DNA of 64,000 bases. It comes from Candidatus Muiribacterium halophilum (lineage in GTDB: Bacteria > Muiribacteriota > Muiribacteriia > Muiribacteriales > Muiribacteriaceae). Where the stretch lies: contig JALOAD010000001.1 of the NCBI GenBank assembly GCA_023228995.1, positions 1-64,000 on the forward strand. The letters run 5' to 3'. This document shows, one piece after another, positions 8,661-18,806 of the stretch (positions within the stretch are counted from its first letter, which is position 1; each line of letters opens with the position of its first letter). Below the pieces are notes generated by a model. It was given only the letters and a program-made list of their open reading frames with translations. It was not told the DNA's origin and searched no databases. Both the position numbers and the translations under genes were made by a program.

Positions 8661-10343
8661 CTACTTCTTAACATTCTGCCATGTATCTTTTAATTTAACA
8701 ATCTGATTAAAAACAGGTTTTTCTTTTGTAGAATCAAACGGATCAGGATAATAATAACCATTTCTCATAAACTGATATCTAGTATTTTTATTGTAATCAA
8801 AAAATGCAGGTTCAATAATACAATGTTTTTTTATAGTAAGAGATTCGCTATTTATATCATCTAAAAAATTCCCAGTTTCTTTTCCGGGAAATTCTGTTTT
8901 AAAAAGTCTATCATACTCTCTTACTTCAATTTTTTTACCATGTTTAACAGAAACCCAATGAAGCGTTCCTTTAACTTTTCTACCATCAGGTGAATTACCA
9001 CCTTTTGACAAAGGATCATAAGAACATCTTAATTCAATTATATTACCTTTATTATCTTTAATTATTTCTTCGCATTTTATAAAATAAGCATTTTTAAGCC
9101 TAACTTCACCATCAGGTCTTAATCTAAAGAATTTTTTTGATGGTTCTTCCATAAAATCAGATTTTTCAATGTAAATTTCACGACAAAACGGAACTTTTCT
9201 TGTTCCAGATGATTTATCTTCAGGATTGATTTCTACATCAAACTCTTCTACTTTATCTTCAGGATAATTAGTAATAACAACTTTTAAAGGATCTATTACC
9301 GCCATTACTCTTGGACTTGTCGCATTTAATTCTTGCCTTATATAATATTCAAGATTTGAAAATTCAACATAACCTTTTGACTTTGAAATTCCAACTCCTT
9401 TCATAAATTCTCTTATAGATTTAGGAGTATAACCTCTTCTTCTAAAACCAGATATAGTAACCATTCGAGGATCATTCCATCCACTTACATGATTTTCTTT
9501 AACTAATTGAATTAGCATTCTTTTTGACATTATTGTATAAGTTAATTCAAGTCTGGAAAACTCAATTTGCCTTGGTCTTGAAGGAAACCATTCTGCTGGA
9601 AGCTGATCAAGAAACCAATCATATAAAGGTCTATGATCTTCAAATTCAAGAGTACATAACGAATGAGTTATTCCTTCAATTGCATCAGAATATCCATGAG
9701 TAAAATCATACATTGGATAAATACACCATTTATCACCAGTTTTTGGATGATCTGATTTTTTAACTCTGTATATAACAGGATCTCTCATGTTAAGATTTGG
9801 AGATTTCATATCTATTTTTGCTCTTAAAACACATTTTCCTTCTTCAACATTACCATTTCTCATTTCTTCAAATAAATTTAGATTTTCTTCTATACTTCTA
9901 TCTCTATAAGGTGAATTTTTACCTGCTTTAGTAAGTGTTCCACGATATTCTCTAATTTCTTCAAAAGAAAGATTGTCAACATAAGCTTTTCCTTGTTCTA
10001 TAAGATAAACTGCAAATTTATGTAATTTATCAAAATAGCATGAGGCATGAAATAAATTCTCACCCCAATCAAAACCAAGCCATTTTACATCTTCTTTAAT
10101 TGAATCAATATATTCCATTTCTTCTTTTTCAGGATTTGTATCATCAAATCTAAGATTACATGTAGCATTTTGATATTCTTGAGAAATACCAAAATTAAGA
10201 CATATAGATTTTGCATGTCCTATATGAAGATAACCATTTGGTTCAGGTGGAAATCTTGTTTTAATTTTTTTATGTTTTCCATTTTTAATATCTTCATCAA
10301 TTATATCTCTTATAAAATCTTTTTTTTCAATTACTTCATTCAT
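8661..10343 (-). CDS. glnS: Glutaminyl-tRNA synthetase
   Basis: 560 aa, close to the usual length of bacterial GlnRS (about 550). It activates glutamine and charges tRNA-Gln in the cytoplasm. The class I signature '[15 protein letters not shown]' lies at about residues 32-46, and the second signature appears as 'TIMSKRML' near residue 270. The GlnRS-type catalytic core '[18 protein letters not shown]' and the C-terminal anticodon-binding beta barrels ([19 protein letters not shown]) are present and distinguish it from GluRS. A GAGAGGAAAA site precedes the ATG. Having a GlnRS means the organism need not rely only on the GatCAB route for Gln-tRNA. The gene stands alone, with intergenic sequence on both sides. 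Confidence 0.97.
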   Translation of the reverse strand: MNEVIEKKDFIRDIIDEDIKNGKHKKIKTRFPPEPNGYLHIGHAKSICLNFGISQEYQNATCNLRFDDTNPEKEEMEYIDSIKEDVKWLGFDWGENLFHASCYFDKLHKFAVYLIEQGKAYVDNLSFEEIREYRGTLTKAGKNSPYRDRSIEENLNLFEEMRNGNVEEGKCVLRAKIDMKSPNLNMRDPVIYRVKKSDHPKTGDKWCIYPMYDFTHGYSDAIEGITHSLCTLEFEDHRPLYDWFLDQLPAEWFPSRPRQIEFSRLELTYTIMSKRMLIQLVKENHVSGWNDPRMVTISGFRRRGYTPKSIREFMKGVGISKSKGYVEFSNLEYYIRQELNATSPRVMAVIDPLKVVITNYPEDKVEEFDVEINPEDKSSGTRKVPFCREIYIEKSDFMEEPSKKFFRLRPDGEVRLKNAYFIKCEEIIKDNKGNIIELRCSYDPLSKGGNSPDGRKVKGTLHWVSVKHGKKIEVREYDRLFKTEFPGKETGNFLDDINSESLTIKKHCIIEPAFFDYNKNTRYQFMRNGYYYPDPFDSTKEKPVFNQIVKLKDTWQNVKK

Positions 10344-10387
10344 TGTTTTCCTCTCTAAGTTTTGAATTCTCTGATTAATTAAGCATT

Positions 10388-11605
10388 TCAGAGGTTTGAA
10401 TTAATAAAATCAGCATATAAGATTAAATCAATATCATTATTTGCTGCAATTTTATGTTTTGTCATATCTGTTGTAAGTATTTTAGCTTTTTGACCAAGTT
10501 TATTAAGTTTCATAGCTATTGCAAATACAGCACCTTCTTCACTTTCAGAATCAAGTTCAGTTGGAATAAGTGAACGAGTTGCTGTTGAAAACTTCAAGTT
10601 AATACCTTTGTAATTTTTTAAAAATGTAACTGCTTGGCTTACATTATGTCTTAATTCTGTATCTCTTATGCTTTCAAGCATAAAAATTATTTTTATTGGA
10701 ACATGATATATAATATTATTGCTTTTTGAACTTATAAAATCAAAATCAACGAGTAAAACTTCTGGACTTATTACAATATTTTGCCTAGAAGATTCTTCTT
10801 TTTCCTTTTCTTTTTTCTTTATCTTATCAAGTTTTTTTCTCTCTTTTTCAAGATGCTTTCCGGTATAATGATCTGGACTGCATGTTAATGATGCTAAAAA
10901 AAGATGCGATAAAACAACCAAAATTCCAATATTATAAAAAAACGAACTATGCGAAATATCTATTTTTTTTAAAACAAATACAGTTAAAATAATACCTAAT
11001 GATAAAATTGAATTTATAAGAAATACATTATAATAAACTGTTTGTTTTTTGTTAAATATCATTAATAAACCAAAGAAAACAATTGCAGATAAAAATATAA
11101 AAATTGAATTTATATATATTGCAAAATCTCCTGTTATTCCAATAAAAAAAGTAGTAATTATATTTAAGATTTTTTGAATATTTTCAGCAAGTTGTTCTTT
11201 ATAATAATAAAATAGACCTATTTCTCCAACAACAAATACAATTGGAATTATAAAAGCAAAAATTTTTGAAGGAATTCTTATTATATATCTTACAAAAAAG
11301 ATTGCTATTAAGAACAAAATAAAAACAACTGTATTGTATTCTAATGTAATTTCCATATTATTAAAATAATAAGAAATCATACCTATAAGCAAAAATAATG
11401 ATGTAAATTTAGTGTTTTTGAGAATTATAGAGATTAAAGAAAACAAAATACATAATATAATTACAGGATATACTCCGAATCCTTCTATACTTGTTAGTAT
11501 ATCATTATGAATTAAAAAAAAATCCTTTAATTCTGGAAGAAAAAAAATAAATAAACCTGAAAAAAATGAAAAACAAATCCAAAATAGAAAAATTAATATA
11601 TTCAA
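10388..11605 (-). CDS. Polytopic membrane protein with PIN-like C-terminal domain
   Basis: About 405 aa. The first ~240 residues contain eight or so hydrophobic helices. A charged linker rich in Lys and Glu (residues ~255-280, probable coiled coil) leads to a cytoplasmic domain of ~125 residues. That domain begins 'VLLVDFDFI' and ends '[21 protein letters not shown]', which matches the shape of the first and last acidic motifs of PIN/YacL-type nuclease domains (ILVDTS.. and ILTTDxNL.K), but an acidic residue is missing in places, so activity is doubtful. The longest frame starts at a TTG at 11617; a second TTG at 11605 sits 6 bases after GGAG and is chosen here. Function unknown; YacL-like proteins are the closest comparison I can offer. 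Confidence 0.7.
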   Translation of the reverse strand: MNILIFLFWICFSFFSGLFIFFLPELKDFFLIHNDILTSIEGFGVYPVIILCILFSLISIILKNTKFTSLFLLIGMISYYFNNMEITLEYNTVVFILFLIAIFFVRYIIRIPSKIFAFIIPIVFVVGEIGLFYYYKEQLAENIQKILNIITTFFIGITGDFAIYINSIFIFLSAIVFFGLLMIFNKKQTVYYNVFLINSILSLGIILTVFVLKKIDISHSSFFYNIGILVVLSHLFLASLTCSPDHYTGKHLEKERKKLDKIKKKEKEKEESSRQNIVISPEVLLVDFDFISSKSNNIIYHVPIKIIFMLESIRDTELRHNVSQAVTFLKNYKGINLKFSTATRSLIPTELDSESEEGAVFAIAMKLNKLGQKAKILTTDMTKHKIAANNDIDLILYADFINSNL

Positions 11606-11637
11606 ATCAAACTCCAATAAAAAATGACCTAATTCTA

Positions 11638-12480
11638 TTACATTTTAATCTTATTTTTCAAAAAATCAAGTCCCTTGTTAACAGCAGTTTTTAGCTTATC
11701 TTTTTTTTTATTCATCTCACCTTTAAAATCATCGTTATCAATCTTTTCGGAAACAATATCTTTAATTTCTTTTCCTTTCTTTTTAATTTCATCCTTAAAA
11801 TTATTTAAATTTTCTTTAACCTTATATTTACCCATTATATCTTCAATATTAACTTTCATATCTTTTACAATATCATTAACATTAATACCTGGAGAAGACA
11901 TCTTATTTACTAATTTAAGCAATTTAGTTGGTATAGTTGTAATATTCTGTTTTTGTAAAGGAATACTATAAACTGTTACCGCATAAGGAATTCCTTTTAA
12001 TTCAAATTCACCGATTTTTTCAGCAAAAATTTCACTTCTATTTAAAAGAAGATATGTAGATTCACTTATTCCAATACTTCCACCAGGAAAACACTCAAGA
12101 TTTTCCATTCTCGAAGTTATATTTACCGCATTTCCATAAACATCATTATTTTCAATAGATACATCACCTGTATTTATAACAACTCTCAAAAAAAGCTTTG
12201 ATTCTTCTTCGTTTTTACCATTATTATATTCATTTATCATTAATTGAATTACAATCGAGCAAACAACAGCGTCAGTTGCACTTTCAAAAGTAACAAGAAA
12301 AGCATCACCAATTGTCTTTACAATATTTCCACCATAAAATTCTATTATAGGAACCATTAATTTATTATGATTTCTAATCATCTCGACTATTTCAACTCTT
12401 GAAGAATTTGAACTTTTGGAAGTATATCCTTGCATATCAGTCATCATTATAGAAAGATTTCTTGATCTCTGAGTAGCCAT
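11638..12480 (-). CDS. Class III adenylate/guanylate cyclase domain protein
   Basis: 280 aa. Residues 8-175 form a class III nucleotide cyclase domain: first metal Asp in 'MMTDMQGYT' (Asp15), second in 'KTIGDAFLVTF' (Asp59), substrate Lys55, and the transition-state pair Asn120 and Arg124 in 'NAVNITSRMENL'. All catalytic residues are present, so it should make cAMP (or cGMP) as a homodimer. The C-terminal ~100 residues are highly charged and probably helical. There is no membrane or receptor domain, so input must come from a partner. The gene follows a response regulator-histidine kinase gene with a 28-bp gap, suggesting one signalling operon. RBS GGAGATATT precedes the ATG. Confidence 0.9.
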   Translation of the reverse strand: MATQRSRNLSIMMTDMQGYTSKSSNSSRVEIVEMIRNHNKLMVPIIEFYGGNIVKTIGDAFLVTFESATDAVVCSIVIQLMINEYNNGKNEEESKLFLRVVINTGDVSIENNDVYGNAVNITSRMENLECFPGGSIGISESTYLLLNRSEIFAEKIGEFELKGIPYAVTVYSIPLQKQNITTIPTKLLKLVNKMSSPGINVNDIVKDMKVNIEDIMGKYKVKENLNNFKDEIKKKGKEIKDIVSEKIDNDDFKGEMNKKKDKLKTAVNKGLDFLKNKIKM

Positions 12481-12508
12481 AATATCTCCATAGTAAATTT
12501 AATAAATA

Positions 12509-13618
12509 TTACAAAGGAAGAGTAAATGTAAAACTTGAACCCTTTCCTTCTTCAGAAAAAACTTTTACCTCGCCTTTGTGTTCATTAATAATTTTTTTAA
12601 CAATAGCAAGTCCAAGACCTATACTAGCTTCACCATGAGTTGGTTTAACTGAAGTTCTTGAAAAATATTCAAAAAGATTTTTTTGCTCTTTTTCAGGAAT
12701 TCCAAGACCATGATCTTTAACTTCAACAAAAACATAATTGTCTTCTTTCTTTATATAAATGTTAATTTCCTTTCCTTCATGTGAATATTTAACCGCATTA
12801 GAAACAAGATTATTCATAACTTGTTCTATCTTTACAGGATCAAAATAAAGTTCTAAAGGAACATCATCATTAATAACAACATTTATATCAATATTTTTTT
12901 TTGCTGAAAGTCGTGAATTATAATCAACATTACTTTTTACAACATCAATAATACTACCTCTTACACTATTTATCTTTAAATGCCCATTTTCTATTACAGC
13001 AACATCAAGAATTTCATTTATAAGAGCAAGCATAAAATTAGAAGATTCAATTATTTTATTAAGATAAGTCTTATCAGTATTATTACCGTTTTCTTCATAA
13101 TCAAATAAAATTAGATCAGCATAACCCATAATTGCTTGAAGAGGATTTCTTAAATCATGGGCAGCCATACCGATAAACTGATTTTTTTTATTATTTGTTT
13201 CAACTAAAATCCTATTCTGATCAAAGAGATATTTTTCAAGTTTTTTAATTCTAAGATGAGTTTTTAAATGAGCTTTAAGTTCAGATAAAATAAAAGGTTT
13301 TTTTATATAATCAACAGCACCAGCGTCAAATCCTTTAACAATATCATCTTCATTATCCATAGAAGTTATAAATATAACCGGAATAGCCCATAATTCTTTT
13401 TCAATTTTAATTAGTTTACAAAGATCATATCCATTAATAACAGGCATTACAATATCTAACAATATAAGATCAGGTATTGTTTTTTTTATCAAATTAACAG
13501 CATCAACCGAGCTATCAGAAACATAAACACAATATTCATCTCCTAAATTTTCTTTTAAATATTTAAGATTAAACGGAGAATCATCTATAACTAGAATTTT
13601 ACTTTTTATACTATCCAT
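12509..13618 (-). CDS. Response regulator - histidine kinase hybrid
   Basis: 369 aa, soluble. Residues 6-120 are a receiver domain (acidic pair in 'ILVIDDSPFN', phosphoacceptor Asp55 in 'LILLDIVMP', Lys in 'YIKKPF'). They are followed by a short coiled coil, a HisKA dimerisation domain with the H box 'GMAAHDLRNPLQAI' (His154), and a HATPase domain with 'VKDHGLGIP' and 'GLGLAIVKKI'. The order REC-HisKA-HATPase means that the kinase is itself under control of phosphorylation by another kinase. It belongs to a three-gene group with the GNAT gene upstream (11 bp) and the cyclase gene downstream. The output partner is not evident. Confidence 0.93.
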   Translation of the reverse strand: MDSIKSKILVIDDSPFNLKYLKENLGDEYCVYVSDSSVDAVNLIKKTIPDLILLDIVMPVINGYDLCKLIKIEKELWAIPVIFITSMDNEDDIVKGFDAGAVDYIKKPFILSELKAHLKTHLRIKKLEKYLFDQNRILVETNNKKNQFIGMAAHDLRNPLQAIMGYADLILFDYEENGNNTDKTYLNKIIESSNFMLALINEILDVAVIENGHLKINSVRGSIIDVVKSNVDYNSRLSAKKNIDINVVINDDVPLELYFDPVKIEQVMNNLVSNAVKYSHEGKEINIYIKKEDNYVFVEVKDHGLGIPEKEQKNLFEYFSRTSVKPTHGEASIGLGLAIVKKIINEHKGEVKVFSEEGKGSSFTFTLPL

Positions 13619-13629
13619 TAAAAATCCTT

Positions 13630-14160
13630 TTAAATGAAAAAAACTTTTGAAGAAAGTTCTTTTTCAAATATTTTAATTTGAATATTATGAAGAACAGAGT
13701 TTTTTTTAAATTTCAATCCAGCATTAATACATACTTTTTCCCAAGCAGTATTTTCAAAAGACACAATAGCTGTAATTTTATCGATTTTAAGTTTATTAAA
13801 ACCATAATCACTAATTATCTTCACAGCTTTTGAACCAATTCCTTTTCCCCAATATTGAGGAAGTAATCTAATACTAATTTCAGTTTCAGGTCTTGAATCA
13901 ATATTTATATAAGAAAATCCGCAATATCCTATTAAATTACCTCGAAGAGCACTCTCAAGAGCATATAATCCATAATTAAATTTCCTATATGAATTAATAA
14001 TTCTGTCAAGAAAACTCCTTGTTTCATTTATTGAAAGAGGTTGTCTTGTGGAGTTTTTCATACTTTCTCTATTAGTCATTACAATAAAAAGATCCTCAAG
14101 GTCATCATCTGTGAATTTTCTCACAAGCACATCATCATCTATAATAAAATGTTCTTTCAT
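13630..14160 (-). CDS. GNAT-family N-acetyltransferase (RimJ/RimL type)
   Basis: 176 aa. It has the layout of the RimJ/RimL branch of the GNAT fold: 'VLVRKFTDDDLEDLFIVM' at the start, the beta4 strand 'ISIRLLPQYWGKGIGSKAVK' that includes the acetyl-CoA pyrophosphate loop (Q/RxxGxG as QYWGKGIGS), and 'FENTAWEKVCINAGLKF' near the end, typical of these transferases. It would acetylate an amine of a protein or small molecule; the substrate is unknown. RBS GGAGATAT precedes the ATG. It is the first gene of the minus-strand run that continues into the hybrid kinase and cyclase. Confidence 0.88.
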   Translation of the reverse strand: MKEHFIIDDDVLVRKFTDDDLEDLFIVMTNRESMKNSTRQPLSINETRSFLDRIINSYRKFNYGLYALESALRGNLIGYCGFSYINIDSRPETEISIRLLPQYWGKGIGSKAVKIISDYGFNKLKIDKITAIVSFENTAWEKVCINAGLKFKKNSVLHNIQIKIFEKELSSKVFFI

Positions 14161-14396
14161 ATATCTCCATTACAAAACAATATTTATAAAATAAAGTATC
14201 GTTATTTTACCATGTTACATTATAAACAATATAAAACAAACCGTCAATTTGCATAAGATAAAGTTAAAGAGTTTGTGAGTTGATGGTTAAAAACATTTTA
14301 CAAATTTCTTATTAAAAGATATAGTGACAAAATACAAAATTGATGTTTTTTATGTATATATTAGTTGAAATTTTTTTTATAAACAGGAAGCATATA

Positions 14397-15731
14397 ATGT
14401 CAGAAAAAAAAGAATTATTAAGAAGTATTTTTAAAATAGCTTTGCCAACTTGGGGAGCTTTTTTTACAAAAGATTTACTTGGAATTGTTGATATGTACTA
14501 TGTTTCAAGTCTTGGTGCTGAATCAATCGCAGCAGTTAGTTTAAGCGGAATAATAATGGGTTTAATCTTTATGGTTGGTATGGGAATTAATTCTGGTACA
14601 ATGGCTTTGGTATCACAATCCCTTGGAGCTAGAGATTCTGAATCAGCTCTTAAAACTTCAACTCAAAGCATTCTTTTAGCTTTAATTACAGGAATTTGTA
14701 TTGCATTTATTTGTATTCCAAATTCTATTCATATATTAAATTTTGTTGGTGGCGAGGGAAATGTAGCTAAACTTGGTGCTCAATACATATCTATTCTTTT
14801 ATTTGGAGCTATATTTTTACTTATTATTCTTTCTTTAGAAACTAGCATGCAATCACATAAGGATTCTATGACTCCTTTTAAAAGTATGATGACTGCAAAT
14901 ATTGTTAATATAATACTTGATCCTATTCTTATATATGGACTTTTAGGAGCTCCAGCTTTGGGTGTTGCAGGTTCTGCATGGGCTACTTTAACGGGGCAAT
15001 TAACAGGTTTAAGTGTAATGCTTTATTCTGTATTTTTTGGAAAAAACAAAAAAAGGGTTTTTGCTTTGAAATATTTAAAACCTGATAAATCTATAATTAA
15101 AAAAATATGGAAAATTGGAATTTTTTCTTCTGGAAAAATGCTTGTTATGAATCTTCATGGTATATTTCTGATGAAACTTGTATCTACTTTTGGAACTGTT
15201 GCAATTGCTGCATTTGGAATTGGTTTAAGACTTAGAATACTTATTTTTGGTCCTTCAATGGGATTTGGTGTTGCTGCTTCTGTTCTTGTCGGACATAATA
15301 TTGGTGCAAAACTATATAGCAATGCTATAAAAGCAATAAAAAAATGTGTTGAAATAATAGCTGTTATTGCATTTGTTTTTTCAGTTGGATTTTTTGTGTT
15401 TGCTGAAAAGATATTATCTATTTTCACTCAAGATTTAATTGTTATAAGCGAAGGAACAACTTTTTTAAGATGGTTTTCAATTTCTTTTGTTTTTATGGCA
15501 ACTGGAATTGTAATGAACCGAGCTATGGATGGAGCTGGATATACAAAAATACCAATGTGGCTTAATATTGTAACTCTTTTTTTAATTGGAATTCCAGCAG
15601 CTTATATTTTGGCTGCAACATCTTTAGGATTAAAAGGAATATGGATTTCAATAACACTTTCAAATGTAATTTTAGCATTATCATTAGCTGTTGATATTAG
15701 AAGAAAAAAATGGCTTAATTCAAAACAATAA
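14397..15731 (+). CDS. MATE-family efflux transporter
   Basis: 444 aa with about 12 membrane helices in two similar halves. The N-terminal half contains 'ALPTWGAFFTKDLLGIVDMYYVSSLG' and the second half 'LIFGPSMGFGVAASVLVGHNIGA', both typical of MATE exporters of the NorM/DinF kind that expel cationic compounds in exchange for Na+ or H+. The open frame can be extended 19 codons upstream, but an AGGAAG site stands before the ATG at 14397 and the extension is not MATE-like, so 14397 is used. It is the only plus-strand gene here with no linked regulator. Substrate unknown. Confidence 0.93.
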   Translation: MSEKKELLRSIFKIALPTWGAFFTKDLLGIVDMYYVSSLGAESIAAVSLSGIIMGLIFMVGMGINSGTMALVSQSLGARDSESALKTSTQSILLALITGICIAFICIPNSIHILNFVGGEGNVAKLGAQYISILLFGAIFLLIILSLETSMQSHKDSMTPFKSMMTANIVNIILDPILIYGLLGAPALGVAGSAWATLTGQLTGLSVMLYSVFFGKNKKRVFALKYLKPDKSIIKKIWKIGIFSSGKMLVMNLHGIFLMKLVSTFGTVAIAAFGIGLRLRILIFGPSMGFGVAASVLVGHNIGAKLYSNAIKAIKKCVEIIAVIAFVFSVGFFVFAEKILSIFTQDLIVISEGTTFLRWFSISFVFMATGIVMNRAMDGAGYTKIPMWLNIVTLFLIGIPAAYILAATSLGLKGIWISITLSNVILALSLAVDIRRKKWLNSKQ

Positions 15732-15746
15732 GAAAATTTTGAGTTT

Positions 15747-15822
15747 TGGTAGACCATGAAGGAATCGAACCTTCGACCCACTGATTAAGAGTCAGTTGCT
15801 CTACCATCTGAGCTAATGATCC
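15747..15822 (-). tRNA. tRNA-Lys (anticodon CTT)
   Basis: 76 bases that fold as a full cloverleaf on the minus strand. The acceptor stem pairs GGATCAT with ATGGTCT (two G-U pairs), the D arm contains AGCTCAGATGGTAGAGC, and the anticodon stem ACTGA/TCAGT encloses the loop CTCTTAA. The T arm contains GGTTCGATTCC, and CCA is encoded at the 3' end. Anticodon CTT reads AAG lysine codons. Confidence 0.96.
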
Positions 15823-15944
15823 ACCTATAATTCATAAATGTTTGTAAATTCTATTAAAAGAACCAGTTTTTGTCAAATTTTTTATTTAAAATCGTTTTTA
15901 TGTTTATTCTCAATATTTAACTAATATAATCCGATTTATAGTTA

Positions 15945-16877
15945 ATGAAAAAAATTGTTAAAAAAAATGTAAACTGTATAGTTTTTTCACCTTTAAAATC
16001 TGGTATATCTTATATTGAAAAATATTTTAATTACAGAAAAAACATTGTTAATTTCATAGAGGATAAAAGTGGTTTATTGAATTTTGCTAATTCTGATGAA
16101 GAATTTAATCAAGAAAATCAAATATTTCGTGTAAAAGGAAGTATTTCCAAATTGAAATTTTCTAAATCAAAATTAAATATTCATTATAGCCCATATAATT
16201 TTTCACTTCCTCAACAAACAGTTGAAAATATAAAAAACATCAATGCTGATTACAAACAAAGTGTAAAAGCTATTATTCTTTTAAGAAATCCTGGTGAAAG
16301 AATTTTAGAACATCATGAATTTTTTAGAAGAAATAATTGGGAAAGATATTTTTTTAGAGATGCAGTTTCGACAGATAATGCAGCCAATAGAATAAATAAT
16401 AAATGGGATCCTTTGTATAATTACATTGATTGTAGCCTTTATTATGAAAAAGTTTGTTATATAATGGAAAATTTTGATAATGTAAAGATAATTTATTATG
16501 ATGAAATACAAGTTAATAAAGATAAAGTTTTTGAAAATATTTGTGACTTTTTAAATATTAAATATAAATCATATGCTGAATGTTTTATATGTAAAAAAGT
16601 TAATAAGTTTTTTGATAGAATTTTCTTACCTTTTTATAAATTTTTCTTTAAACATTCAGAAAAAATTAAATTTCACACTGATGGATTTTTTTCAGAAAAA
16701 ACTAAAATAAATATGCTTGAAAATTCAAAAAAACTTTATAGAAATAAAATACTTGAAGAAAAACATTTTTCAAAAGATGAAATAATTAATATTAATTACT
16801 TGTTTTTCCATGATGATATTTTAAATCTTTATGACAAAATAAATAATCCAATTTTAATTAAATGGATAAGAAAATAA
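15945..16877 (+). CDS. Sulfotransferase-like protein
   Basis: 310 aa. The segment 'AIILLRNPGERILEHHEFFRR' (residues ~108-128) matches the 3'-phosphate binding motif of PAPS-dependent sulfotransferases (LRNPxxRxxSxY). 'VKIIYYDEIQVNKDKVFENI', followed by 'CDFLNI', matches the later conserved helix. The 5'-phosphosulfate loop near the N-terminus is weak ('SPLKSGISYIEKYF'), so activity should be taken as likely rather than certain. It would sulfate a sugar or lipid in the cytoplasm before export. It is first in the plus-strand polysaccharide cluster, followed after 43 bp by a membrane glycosyltransferase. No clear ribosome binding site precedes the ATG. Confidence 0.75.
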   Translation: MKKIVKKNVNCIVFSPLKSGISYIEKYFNYRKNIVNFIEDKSGLLNFANSDEEFNQENQIFRVKGSISKLKFSKSKLNIHYSPYNFSLPQQTVENIKNINADYKQSVKAIILLRNPGERILEHHEFFRRNNWERYFFRDAVSTDNAANRINNKWDPLYNYIDCSLYYEKVCYIMENFDNVKIIYYDEIQVNKDKVFENICDFLNIKYKSYAECFICKKVNKFFDRIFLPFYKFFFKHSEKIKFHTDGFFSEKTKINMLENSKKLYRNKILEEKHFSKDEIININYLFFHDDILNLYDKINNPILIKWIRK

Positions 16878-16920
16878 AATATAATTTTAAATATATTGAA
16901 TAATCTGATATAATAACTCT

Positions 16921-18090
16921 ATGAAATCATCAACAATTTTCTTTTATATTATGATTTCTTTTTTTATTTTTATTCCATTTTCTTTTAGATTATATCTTAT
17001 ATTTATTTCTATGATTAAAAACAAAAAATCCATTATTGAAAACAATTCTAAACCTCATATTACTATTTTAATTCCTGCATTTAATGAAGAAAATATTATA
17101 TCTCAAACTATTTATACAACTCTTTCTTTGGATTATAAAAATTATTCAATATTAGTCGTTGATGATTGTTCTACAGATAATACTTATTCTAAACTTGTTG
17201 AAATTCAAAAAAACAATGCAGATAAATTACAAATTGTTAAAAACTCTAATAGAATGGGAAAAAGTTCAATTATGAATTATTTTATTCCCAAAATAAAAAG
17301 TGATTTTATACTTATTCTTGATGCTAATATCTTTATTGATAATAATGCTCTATGTAATCTTGTAAAAAAAATTGATGAAAAAACCGGTATTGTATATGGA
17401 AATCTTATTTTTGATAAAAATAAATATTCTTCAATCACTGATAAAGAGATAAATTACTGGAATTTTGAAACTAATTCAAAAATATTACAAGAAAAACATT
17501 CAAATATTACTTCTCCTGTTGGTGGTTTTTACCTTCTAAGAAAAAACTGTTTTGTAAATATTCCTCAAAATTGTCAAATTGAAGATATGTTTGTTTTAAT
17601 TGAAATACTAAAAAAAGATATGCATTCTCATTTTAGCGAAAATTCACAAGGTCATGAACTTACAGTTAAATCATCATTTTCAGAATTTAAAAGAAAACAA
17701 AGAATAATTTCAGGTGGATATTTTATACTATTTAATCAGATTTTATCTTTAAAAATATTTGCATTAAGTAAATCCGACCTATTAGCTTTGTTTTTTGGCA
17801 AAATATTAAGATGGATTATACCTGTTTTATTTTTAATATTAATTGTTTTTAGTATTTTTAATTTTGAAGAAAAAACATCACAATTATTTTTACTATTTAA
17901 CATTATTTGTGTAATAGCAATTTTTATAGAATTTACTTTTAATTCATTAATAAATATAATTACAAAAAAAAATAATGTCAGAGTAAGATTATTTAATTCA
18001 TTTCTTTATTTTTATACAATAATACTTGCAGGAATATGTGCAATCTTTTATGATAATAAAGACACTTTATGGGTAAAGGAAAAAAGATGA
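16921..18090 (+). CDS. Membrane-bound family 2 glycosyltransferase
   Basis: 389 aa. One N-terminal membrane helix, then a GT-A domain (residues ~45-270) with 'HITILIPAFNEENIISQT' and 'ILVVDDCSTDNT', the DxD-like 'LILDANIF', an acidic 'QIEDMFVLIE' (general-base ED motif) and 'KQRIISGGY', which takes the place of the QxxRW motif of processive enzymes. Two to four C-terminal helices follow. This layout is that of inverting membrane GT2 enzymes such as PgaC/IcaA-like synthases or ceramide-glucosyltransferase relatives. It probably adds sugars to a lipid-linked polymer exported by the ABC pair next to it. Its stop codon overlaps the next ATG (ATGA), so the two are translationally coupled. Confidence 0.88.
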   Translation: MKSSTIFFYIMISFFIFIPFSFRLYLIFISMIKNKKSIIENNSKPHITILIPAFNEENIISQTIYTTLSLDYKNYSILVVDDCSTDNTYSKLVEIQKNNADKLQIVKNSNRMGKSSIMNYFIPKIKSDFILILDANIFIDNNALCNLVKKIDEKTGIVYGNLIFDKNKYSSITDKEINYWNFETNSKILQEKHSNITSPVGGFYLLRKNCFVNIPQNCQIEDMFVLIEILKKDMHSHFSENSQGHELTVKSSFSEFKRKQRIISGGYFILFNQILSLKIFALSKSDLLALFFGKILRWIIPVLFLILIVFSIFNFEEKTSQLFLLFNIICVIAIFIEFTFNSLINIITKKNNVRVRLFNSFLYFYTIILAGICAIFYDNKDTLWVKEKR

Positions 18091-18806
18091 GCAGTATTAG
18101 CCTAAAAAACATTTCTAAATCATTTAAATTAAATAACAACAATCCTTTTAATAAGAATAATAATATTCAAAAAAAAGTACTTGATTGTATAAATTTTAAT
18201 ATTTCAAATAGTGAAATAGTTGGAATTACTGGACCTAACGGTTCAGGTAAAACTACATTATTAAAAGTAATATCAGGCATTTTAATTCCTGATAAAGGTA
18301 TTGTTGATATACAAGGAGAAATATCTCCAATGCTTGATATAGGCATTGGATTTCATCCTGAATTAACAGGTAGAGAAAATATAATACTATATTCATCAAT
18401 GACTGGGAACAATACATTAATTGAAACTGATATTGAAAAAATACGTGTTTTTAGCGGATTATCTGAAGAAAGTTTTGATCAAAAATATAAAACTTATTCA
18501 AGTGGAATGCGTGTAAGAGTTGGATTTTCAACAATAAGTTTTCTAAAACCAGACATTGTAATATTAGATGAAATAAATTCTGTTGGAGATATTAATTTCC
18601 AAAAAAAAACATATGACAAAATCGTTGAACTTGCTAATAATTCAAAAATTCTAATAATAGTATCGCATGATGTAGATTTTCTAAAAAAAATATGCACAAG
18701 GCTAATAATACTCACAAATGGAAAAGTATTATGCGATTCCAAACCAGAAACAGCAGCATATGAATATCTTGAATACATGAAGGAGAACATATCAAATGAA
18801 ATATGA
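18087..18806 (+). CDS. Polysaccharide/polyol-phosphate export ABC transporter, ATPase subunit
   Basis: About 239 aa. Walker A 'GPNGSGKTTLL', Q-loop region 'ISPMLDIGIGFHPELTGREN' (a signature of Wzt/TagH/RfbB exporters), ABC signature 'YSSGMRVRVGF', Walker B 'DIVILDEI' and H-loop 'VSHDVDFL'. It energises export of an undecaprenyl-linked polysaccharide or teichoic-acid-like polymer through the permease encoded next. It lacks the extra C-terminal carbohydrate-binding domain of long Wzt proteins. An upstream ATG at 18069 is in frame, but AGGAAAAAAG stands before 18087, which overlaps the stop of the GT gene. Confidence 0.93.
   Translation: MSSISLKNISKSFKLNNNNPFNKNNNIQKKVLDCINFNISNSEIVGITGPNGSGKTTLLKVISGILIPDKGIVDIQGEISPMLDIGIGFHPELTGRENIILYSSMTGNNTLIETDIEKIRVFSGLSEESFDQKYKTYSSGMRVRVGFSTISFLKPDIVILDEINSVGDINFQKKTYDKIVELANNSKILIIVSHDVDFLKKICTRLIILTNGKVLCDSKPETAAYEYLEYMKENISNEI

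Noticed and set aside
8478-8693. Plus-strand frame between the ATP-grasp gene and glnS
   Set aside because: It runs through the hairpin array and into the end of glnS, with no start signal.
18494-18790. Opposite-strand frames inside the ABC ATPase gene and similar long overlapping frames inside other genes (e.g. 56066-57007, 61973-62926)
   Set aside because: They are shadows of well-supported genes, lack ribosome binding sites, and have biased hydrophobic composition from codon pattern.
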